Made by a program: the position numbers and the translations under genes
Shown here: positions 56,840-64,000 of the stretch, piece by piece
How the letters are laid out: every line of letters starts with the position of its first letter
How positions within the stretch are numbered: the first letter of the stretch is position 1
The notes under the pieces: generated by a model
What the model saw: the letters and a program-made list of their open reading frames with translations, nothing else
What the model was told of the DNA's origin: nothing
Database searches by the model: none
Assembly (NCBI GenBank): GCA_018257865.1
Contig: JAEUBA010000022.1
Location: 62,001-126,000, forward strand
Length of the DNA stretch: 64,000 nucleotides
Direction of reading: 5' to 3'
DNA from: Stereocaulon alpinum
Lineage: Eukaryota > Ascomycota > Lecanoromycetes > Lecanorales > Stereocaulaceae

Positions 56840-57801
56840 TCACATCATCGGGCTTCTCCTTACGAGCGACACGCCTGAATCTAAATTCTGGATGTATGCT
56901 GGGACTAGGAAGGCATCGCGAACCCTGCAATCGTACGTGTACAGGATAGTCCCGATAATGTCCGCCATTCGTAGGTCGAAGTCACCCTTCAGCGAGTTGT
57001 ATGTCTCCAGATTGATGAGATGAGCGCGTCCTGGGATGCCATTTACTGGCATGCCTGGAGCGTCAATATACAGACTGTCATTCTTTACGCACAAAACACG
57101 TTTCTTCTCACCCTTCGTCATCTTAGCTTTAGTGGGTGGAGCATCAGCACCTGGTGGGGGTGCTGCTGGTTCCAGAGAAGCGTTGGATGTGGGTTGCTGT
57201 ATATATGTTTCTTTACTCGGTCCTGGTGATGGGACCTTTGGCTGAGAAGCAACTCTGGTAGATTTGGTTGCCAGGCATGCTTCGTTCGAGAATGACGGAG
57301 CAATGCTCGGCCTAGAAGTCGTCGTAGGAGAAGTCTGCTGCAGATCTACTTCCTTTGGAATTGGCGGAAATCCTCTTGGCCCGGAAGTAATCGTTGAAGA
57401 AGCAGACTGGACATTTTCTTTAAATGAATCTGGCCAGAAGTCTAGCGCGGTCATGCGACTCTTTTTCACTTTCGGAGCTGGAGCCTCTATCCCATCGAAG
57501 GCGTCCGCTTTTCGTTTCCCGCTGTTACCCAATTCCACTACGTGTGGATATGAGCGGCGTTATCCAGAAGTGGCTTGATGGCCTTTGCTTCTTCAACTTT
57601 GACCCCCACTTTGAGCGTATTGACGTTTGCTGTTGTATAAGACTGACCAGCAGCTGACTGGAGAATTTGCGTGGCTGTAGCTGAGGAATCGTTAAGCAGC
57701 GGCCGCCCAGATACGTAATGGCTGGTGTTGAATACCGAAGGTTTGGACAAGTTATTTGCTGTACCATACTTCCGTTCATGTTCTTTAGTTGTAGACGCCA
57801 C
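56840..57801 (-). CDS. Unrecognised protein, orphan B, possible paralogue of orphan A
   Basis: The core frame 57538-56840 encodes GKRKADAFDG, APAPKVKKSR, a Pro/Ser-rich linker, then KKRVLCVKNDSLYIDAPGMP and DFDLRMADIIGTILYTYD. It has no ATG of its own. A first exon from ATG 57801 (MASTTKEHERKYGTANN) joined by a GTCAGT donor near 57645 and a CGTAG acceptor near 57541 restores the frame; this intron of about 105 nt is tentative. The C-terminus after AFLVPAYIQNLD may also be mis-modelled. Similarity to orphan A is weak but in the same order. No known domain. Confidence 0.45.
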
Positions 57802-58345
57802 GATCAGCTACTGAAGGATTGCGGTCTGCTTAGACGCGAAGCCTAGTGCCGACGTGGTACCTCCCTTGTCGTCGCTAACCATGTTGATATTGAGTGCTAG
57901 AGGTCGCATTCAAAGCTGTCAATCACATCAATTGATGTTATAGTGTTCAGCGTGAGTTACCCCATATAACCAATGTTCACTGACTGGGGCTAGACTTTCT
58001 CTGAGACTGGGCGCTGGACAGAAGTGGTATTGGTTAGACGTTCGTTTGAGAGGAAGGGGCGAAGATGAGGACTGAGTATGGAGGTTGGCTCTTGTACTTT
58101 TCCAATGATGGCTGAAGGAAGGCACGGGTCATGCACGAATTACATGTACAGGACGAGACACATAAGTGAGAATGAGAAGACGTGGATGGAAGGAACAATG
58201 CTCGCAGATGTCCCAGACTCAGGAAGAGGGTGCCGAGCGTTCTTAGCGCTAAATCAATATCTGGGACGTTGGGAAGCTGACAGACATCGTTATTCCTCTC
58301 GGCGTCTAGTCCTGGGTATCATAAATCGTAAGAAAGTCCATCTCA
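57802..58345. other. Intergenic stretch
   Basis: Holds the promoter of orphan B and the 3' flank of the next leftward gene. The minus frame 58125-57928 and plus frame 58078-58389 have no domain. Nothing else seen. Confidence 0.4.
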
Positions 58346-58866
58346 TCATCGGCCCTGGCTCTGACTACCATCCTCTTCGTCATATGTAGGAATCACCACA
58401 TCCCACTCATCATCCAGCTCCATAACATCCTGAGCATCTACATCCCTAAACTTGAACGCCAACATAGCCCCATCTTTCAACCCAGCACCCAAAGGACTTT
58501 GATTCAGCACACTGCCCTTCTTGACACCTTTTCCCTTAGTATCTGTGTCCGACACCTCAGGTATCTCCAAGGGCACCCATCCTTTACCGGGATCGTTCTT
58601 GTCTATTGGCACCCCGAAGACGATAGCTTCTGGGTCTAACGGTAGAAGGTTGCCGTTAATGTCTTTGATGCCTCTAGCTTTCATTGCGTCTAGGAGATCT
58701 TCTTTTATCGAGGTGAAGGACTGGCTTTGCGTAACGAAGAGGAGGATTGTGGTTTTGTGTTGTTTGAACCGTAACGTCCATTGCTGTTGGTCGGGTGCTT
58801 TGGGAGGCTGGGTCAAGCAGTATTAGATTACGGCCGGAGTAGATCTGCGGAGCTTGTACGTACCAT
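58346..58866 (-). CDS. Small unnamed protein; first exon is the ATG alone
   Basis: I cannot name the family. The model is ATG at 58866-58864, an intron 58863-58808 (56 nt, GTACGT donor, CTTGACCCAG acceptor), and exon 58807-58346, giving 154 residues. The chain reads PPKAPDQQQWTLRFKQHKTT, then ILLFVTQSQSFTSIKEDLLD, which has the look of a ubiquitin-like beta-grasp start. It continues with LDPEAIVFGVPIDKNDPGKG and LKDGAMLAFKFRD, and ends acidic (ELDDEWDVVIPTYDEEDG). The frame has no other upstream ATG, which supports the ATG-only exon. Divergent from the Tim17-like gene over 194 bp. Confidence 0.65.
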
Positions 58867-59060
58867 AGCGAAAGTTATTCCCTATTGGAGAAGTGTAAGG
58901 ACTCGTCTGGCGAGACGCGTTGGGTAATGGGTGTCGACATATCAACGTAGCGGCGGACGTTCCGCTCTTCCACCGCCATCAGTGGGACAACATCTGCCTA
59001 CCATTGAGCTCACCTTATAGTTCTAGAAGGTCCTAGACGTCTTGCCCAGTATCACCAATC
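58867..59060. promoter_or_regulatory. Shared intergenic promoter region
   Basis: The 194 bp between divergent start codons (58866 and 59061). Positional call; no known element recognised. Confidence 0.45.
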
Positions 59061-59733
59061 ATGGAGGAGCGAGAAGCTCCGGTTGGAATAACACACGAGT
59101 CTTCGCATCCCTTCTCACCAATGCCAATGTACGAAAACAGGTTGTCGATACCCTTCTACATTCGTCTTCCAGCTGCCACTGCCGGTGCTTTTGCGACTGG
59201 CCTAGCACTGGGTCTTTCTCATGGCAGCAAGATAGCTGGCCTTCGCTTTCGAGCCGAGAACTCCCATAGATTTCCTACGACATCCGCGGGTTGGTACCTG
59301 TATCACAAGAGCAAGAATTATCACATAATGCTTGGAGGGATTAAAGAGGGTATGAAGATGGGGTCAAAGATCGCTTTTTGGGCTGGATCGTTCTTCTTGG
59401 TCGAAGAGGCAGTAGACCAGATGAGGGGAACGAAGGATTTTCTATCTACTGTTGTTGCTGGGTTGAGCATTTCTGGGGGCTTCAGTGCTTGGAGTACGTA
59501 TCCTGGGACGGGAGCTGTACTACGAAGTGATGCGTTTGACTGATTGATATGGAACAGACCGATTCCCCCTCCCCACTGCAGCACGTACGACAAAGGTGGG
59601 CCTGCTCGGAGGCTTAACTTTTGGTCTGGTACAAGATGCATTAGGCTTGGCCCGTGGCCGACGATTGGGATATATAGACTTCCTACTAGGAAGGCCTCGT
59701 GACCAAACCAACTTTGACGAGGTAAATGGTTGA
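59061..59733 (+). CDS. Tim17/Tim22/Tim23-family-like membrane protein
   Basis: Exons 59061-59493 and 59558-59733 give 202 residues. The sequence has glycine-rich hydrophobic segments of the Tim17-family kind: AATAGAFATGLALGLSHGSK (about 38-57), GIKEGMKMGSKIAFWAGSFF (about 93-112), FLSTVVAGLSISGGFSAW (about 127-144), and KVGLLGGLTFGLVQDALGLA after the intron. This suggests an integral inner-membrane or peroxisomal protein; I cannot place it in a named translocase. The intron is 64 nt with a GTACGT donor and GGAACAG acceptor, phase 1. A 3' extension beyond the TGA at 59731 is not excluded. Confidence 0.75.
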
Positions 59734-60819
59734 CAGGATGGTCGGCATGTTTCAAATCAGTGCCTTCGCCCTATGACGGTTGAAGAGGATATGGAACGCT
59801 GGGGGAGAGCAAGCACCACCGCTGTTGATGGTAGTAAATCAGGTCAAATTGGACCGCATCCAACATGGAGTCATTCTTGGGTCGATGTCTCCGAGTGTCA
59901 CTACTTCTGCGCCAGCATACCTATTAACAAAGGAACCGGTGCTGCGTGTGCTACTGGTACGATCATCAGTTGTTGAACGGAACCCCCCAGTTTTATTCCA
60001 GGCCTTCACGGTTGTGCATTGGGATCGCTTTACGATTATTCCTTGACCATTGCCTACCGCGTGCGGCGTCGGGAATCGCTGGGTTTGTTTCAGCGTCATC
60101 CTCAGCGGAACACACTTTGGTCCGCTGATAACAGAACAAGGTGTCACATCGGCCATTCCGGCAATTATGTGTCCTTATCGAGATTTTCATAGTACTGTCT
60201 CCAGCTAGTCATGATCTTCTTGTTTTCAGATGCCACCAGAATGAGACGAAAGCCAGACAACAAGCCGCAGTCTGAGAAGCAGGCTGAGATGGCCTATCTC
60301 ATGGGCCTACGACCTTCAATATGGTCCTACACGCCGTCCTGGATATGACCGCGACAAGAAGGACAGTTACTACTCTGGCTATGGTGCTAGAGGATACTGG
60401 TGAAGTGATGGCATGGATTATTAGCAATTGTGACCAATAGCTGTATTCAGTGTGCAGTGTGGTAATTTTAGATGACGGTGGTTGGTAACCTCGGGGATAT
60501 TTGACGCGCGAACTTCTTGGTGAGAATCTTTAGTTAGAGTATTGATGCCTTTTTTTTCTCACCTAAGTGTCTTCGATAGACACTTGCCTTGGTGTGATCC
60601 GCCCACGTCACATGTTCTCGCGAACGTGTAGCTGTGTCCATAGCAACGTCTGAGTGGCGCGAACAATTTCAATCTATCAACGCCACCCAATGAAATGAAC
60701 TGTAAACATTCAAGAAAATGAGCAAGTGTCGGTACAAGAGGGCTTGACAGAATGCTGAGAATGCAACTCCAAACCTGACGCGCCCACCGCTTTTCCTGCG
60801 CAAGGTGCGCTCTGCCAAC
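59734..60819. other. Spacer before slx4
   Basis: No supported gene. A plus frame 59780-60046 and a short Gly/Tyr-rich end (KKDSYYSGYGARGYW, about 60358-60402) look protein-like but could not be joined. This could be a decayed gene. The right end is the slx4 promoter. Confidence 0.35.
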
Positions 60820-63546
60820 ATGGCAGCCACGTCCACAACCGTCGTTTCCTCTCCACCTCCCCGCTTCGCGATTACGAACTCCCCTCAACATGGGAAGCCT
60901 ACCAACATGTCGTCCTCACCTTTACCCTCGCCATCTCAATTATTCTCCAGCATGCCACATCGCCCATTGAATGGAAGTAGAGCCACTCCTACTTCTGCGG
61001 ACGGTCTGCCAGGACTCGCAAGTGCATCGAGTCTATTTGGAGACATTCGATCAAGTAGTGGAGATGGATCACAGCGGGCGATTGAGAGATTGGGTTCGGA
61101 GAAGGGACATGGACTGGGCAATGGCAGCAAGATGCCCCTCAAGGCTCAGAACCCAAAGGCCGAAAAGAAAGCGCCTACGTTCAGAAAGCCTGGGGTCTCA
61201 CAAGAGGAGAACACAGAGCCTCTTGAGACGGACGCAGCCGCGGCGGAATTGGACGAATCTGTGAGCTCGGCGAAGGCCACTGACGTCCACAACCCGAAGA
61301 AGTCGCGTAGCAAGAAGAGCAAGGACGAGGATAAGGCGGCTCAACTGAATGATAACATTCTGGCTCCAAGAAAGCCGCGCAAGAAGAAGAGCAAAGTGGA
61401 TAGCGAGTGGCAGACAACGATCAAAAAGACTGGTATCACAAAGCCTGGCGCTCTAAAGTCTTCTAATAAATCCAAGAAGCCGGCAGCCACTACGAAGAAG
61501 TCGGAGGAACTCATCACCGCTCTGGCTGAGCTACCAGTGGGTACGCAAGCAGAGGATTCTCGGGCTCGGGTAGAGTTTCGTGAGCTGTGTCTCAAAAAAG
61601 CTATCCCATTGAGGAGAGAATGGACTCCAGTCAAGGATACAACACAAGCTCCCCACAACTCTGATGACATTGAAGAATCTACCGCCTCGATCCCTCGAAT
61701 GGACACGCCCACATTGAAGGTGCTTCCAATTACTTGTCTTGGTGAGCTTGTGGGCAAATTTGAATTTGCGCGGAAGGACGACGACTCAGCATTGGCTTTT
61801 GAGGTAACGCGTCGATCTGATGGTGAAGCGATGGTCAAGAGGAGGAAGATTGAACTCGTAAATGGTCTCTGTGCCCCTCCAGCTGAGAAGCCTCAAAGAA
61901 CCAGATCACCGAAAAAGAAGCCTCAGACGGTCACAGGCAAGGCCACCGCTCCTTTTGCGCCTGCTGAGATATCGGAGAATTCTTCTTTACTGCAGTACTT
62001 TGGTGCCTCTTCTTTAGGGCCTGAAGCTAACAACGCCCAAACCATTGAGAGCGAGACCCCTGAAACTGTAAGGCGCAAATCTACGGTGAAGAAGACAGCG
62101 AAACCGAGATCCACGATGGCCAAAGTGAAGAAGCCAAAGCAGCCCATCCTACTTTCACCTGAATCTGCTATGAAGACAGCCCGAGACCAAGAGCTTCTCT
62201 TTGGTACCTCTAGTCAGCTGGCGCGGGAGGATTCGCCAACCTTGTTGAAGGATCTTCAAAAGGCCATGAAAGAATCGGATAGCATGGACGATGATTGGGG
62301 CCTTGCCATGGTACCCTCAGCCAAATTCAAGCCCTACAACTCACTAGCATTGACCCGATCAAAGGATCTCTGGTCAGTCGCTTCCCGAGACCCGAGTGGT
62401 GCGCTGCTCAACGCGGAGGTTGTAGACTTGTCGGTCACACCGAGGCCAAATAAAATTGTCGTTGAACCCAAAGAAGCCACCGTGGCACCAGAAGTAGCTG
62501 AGGTTGAGACAGAAGCGCAGCAAGACGGCGAACCACGCGCTTTGGTCGTAGGAGTCCAGAGCGCACCAGTGCATGATCACGACGCAACCCCTGTACTACA
62601 ACAACAATCCCAAGAGCCAGAGCTAGTTTTGCCACGTTCTGTAGCCGAGGCGGCGCTGAAGAGGCGCCCAAAAAGCAAATCTCCAGTCAAGAAAGCGACT
62701 GGTGTGAAGCCTAGATCGGGTCAAATGCCCAATTACAAAGGTTTTACAGATGTGCAGCTAAGTAAGAAGGTTGCATCATACGGTTTCAAATCTATCAAGC
62801 GGCGGGAAGCGATGATCGTGCTTTTGGAGCGATGCTGGGAAAGCCAAGAGGCTCTGGCGGTACAAGAAGTCCCAGTCAACGCTGATATTCCGCAGTCTAC
62901 TACAAGTAACGCTATGGATGAGCAGTCCGAGGGAACTAGCCCAGTGAAGAAAAACGCAAGGTCATCTAAGGCAGCAGCCGCAAAAGTGCCCAACCCCGAA
63001 ACAGCCAACGATACGACACCCAAAAAGCCTCGCGGCCGGCCCCGAAAAGACTCCCCTACGACAACGTCTTCACCAAAGCGAAAGCGGAAAGCGGCAGCGT
63101 CAGAAGGATCCAGAGCTGAAGCGGCATCATTGGCTGCAGACGAGATATACGACTCCAGTCCGCCAACTCCATCTCCCCCACGCCGACGCTCCTCATCCAA
63201 GTCACCAGGTCAACTCCCACTTAGCCAAAAGCTGGGTACTCCAATCCTCAGCAAAGTTCCTCTGGAAAAGGCAGCCCAAATCCGTCTCTTCGAAAACATA
63301 GGTAGAGCGATCAAAACATTTCCGCCTACTAGCGATCCGAAGAACTTGACGTTTCACGAGAAGATGCTCATGTACGAACCTGTGGTGTTGGAAGATCTAG
63401 CGATATGGCTGAACGCAGAAGGACTGGACAGAGTCGGTGAAGATGACGAGGTATCGCCAGCCTTGGTCAAGGAGTGGTGTGAGGAGAAGAGCGTTTGCTG
63501 TTTATGGAGGGAAAACCTCAGAGGCGGAACGAGGAGTAGGTGGTAG
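60820..63546 (+). CDS. slx4: Structure-specific endonuclease scaffold Slx4
   Basis: Scaffold and activator of the Slx1 nuclease, acting on branched DNA, replication forks and recombination intermediates; nuclear. One exon, 908 residues from ATG 60820; an upstream in-frame GTG was not used. Most of the chain is disordered and basic with many SP/TP sites. Recognisable parts are an early FGDIRSSSGDGS segment, LLQYFGASSLG near 390, a SAP-like motif at about 637-675 (PNYKGFTDVQLSKKVASYGF), an AT-hook near 735 (KKPRGRPRKDS), and the conserved Slx1-binding C-terminal domain at about 796-908 (FENIGRAIKTFPPTSDPKNL, then MYEPVVLEDLAIWLN, VKEWCEEKSVCCLW). Lack of introns is normal for this gene. Confidence 0.93.
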   Translation: MAATSTTVVSSPPPRFAITNSPQHGKPTNMSSSPLPSPSQLFSSMPHRPLNGSRATPTSADGLPGLASASSLFGDIRSSSGDGSQRAIERLGSEKGHGLGNGSKMPLKAQNPKAEKKAPTFRKPGVSQEENTEPLETDAAAAELDESVSSAKATDVHNPKKSRSKKSKDEDKAAQLNDNILAPRKPRKKKSKVDSEWQTTIKKTGITKPGALKSSNKSKKPAATTKKSEELITALAELPVGTQAEDSRARVEFRELCLKKAIPLRREWTPVKDTTQAPHNSDDIEESTASIPRMDTPTLKVLPITCLGELVGKFEFARKDDDSALAFEVTRRSDGEAMVKRRKIELVNGLCAPPAEKPQRTRSPKKKPQTVTGKATAPFAPAEISENSSLLQYFGASSLGPEANNAQTIESETPETVRRKSTVKKTAKPRSTMAKVKKPKQPILLSPESAMKTARDQELLFGTSSQLAREDSPTLLKDLQKAMKESDSMDDDWGLAMVPSAKFKPYNSLALTRSKDLWSVASRDPSGALLNAEVVDLSVTPRPNKIVVEPKEATVAPEVAEVETEAQQDGEPRALVVGVQSAPVHDHDATPVLQQQSQEPELVLPRSVAEAALKRRPKSKSPVKKATGVKPRSGQMPNYKGFTDVQLSKKVASYGFKSIKRREAMIVLLERCWESQEALAVQEVPVNADIPQSTTSNAMDEQSEGTSPVKKNARSSKAAAAKVPNPETANDTTPKKPRGRPRKDSPTTTSSPKRKRKAAASEGSRAEAASLAADEIYDSSPPTPSPPRRRSSSKSPGQLPLSQKLGTPILSKVPLEKAAQIRLFENIGRAIKTFPPTSDPKNLTFHEKMLMYEPVVLEDLAIWLNAEGLDRVGEDDEVSPALVKEWCEEKSVCCLWRENLRGGTRSRW

Positions 63547-64000
63547 GCACGAAGCAATGTGAAGCCGGTCGAGTGGGGGTGGCGCAACGTGTGAGAACAA
63601 GTGCTGCCGATGTAAGTTGAACACAATCACGTTGCCACAGCATTAGAAGTAGAGAGTACACTATACCTTAATGACCATGATCATCTACCCAATCCATATG
63701 ATCTTCCGTTTCCTGAGACGGTTCTGCTCCCTGACACATAGCCCTATACTGCTTCGACCTCCAAGAATAGCTCCAGCGCAGAAGTCTGGGCCCACCAACG
63801 CTGTACCTTCACTACTCTACAAGGTATTGCCTTGCTGCCTTCCCGAAGTACATCATATCGCTAAGCACGATGTCTCTATATCCGATCCCATGTTCAATAT
63901 CTAGCTATTGACGATCCTAGTAAATCGACCCGGTGGATACTAGACTTTAAGAGTCGTACTGATACGTCATCTGAAGTGTAGCCTCTTTTCTGCTCCCGAT
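63547..64000. other. Right edge of window, no gene seen
   Basis: The 3' flank of slx4. The plus frame 63671-63904 has no domain. Confidence 0.4.

Overview
The window is nuclear DNA of a filamentous ascomycete (Pezizomycotina; a dothideomycete is my guess, not shown). The genes carry many short introns of about 41-60 nt with GT..AG ends and CTAAC/CTGAC-like branch sites. The products are typically eukaryotic: IQGAP, kinesin-8, cactin, XLF, SLX4 and CTNNBL1. A HET-domain relic is a filamentous-fungal mark. I saw no bacterial operons, no CRISPR array and no tRNA or rRNA gene.

Layout. 1-1398: 3' part of an indoleamine 2,3-dioxygenase gene whose last intron holds a duplicated segment. 1.4-10.1 kb: gene-free DNA largely built of at least four degenerate tandem-repeat families. 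10.1-15.7 kb: conserved block with a Pof3/Dia2-like TPR/F-box/LRR protein, CTNNBL1 and a NUDT19-like Nudix hydrolase. 16.2-26.9 kb: accessory block with SDR and HET-domain relics, an orphan coiled-coil gene, a J-domain gene, and a tandem family of F-box proteins with CxxC clusters, some intact and some broken. 27.0-34.5 kb: IMP dehydrogenase and an Rng2/IQGAP gene, divergently arranged. 34.6-39.3 kb: gene-poor. 39.3-46.0 kb: a fork-head factor, cactin, and the NHEJ factor XLF/Nej1. 46.0-49.4 kb: a small membrane-protein gene and a minisatellite. 49.4-64.0 kb: methionine sulfoxide reductase A, kinesin-8, two possibly related orphan proteins, a small conserved-looking protein whose first exon is only an ATG, a Tim17-family-like membrane protein, and SLX4.

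The conserved genes are housekeeping and do not form one pathway. Several concern replication or DNA repair (Pof3/Dia2, Nej1, SLX4) or splicing (CTNNBL1, cactin). Four gene pairs are head-to-head over 190-490 bp and probably share promoters: 12.06/12.36, 28.94/29.43, 44.00/44.30 and 58.87/59.06 kb.

The most unusual observations are: an intron whose length equals the period of a 50-bp tandem duplication with AG|GT at both ends, as expected for intron gain by segmental duplication; the mosaic of degenerate repeats downstream of the dioxygenase gene; and the decaying F-box/CxxC family. Exon borders were worked out by eye from reading frame, splice signals and remembered protein families; none has been checked against RNA or databases.
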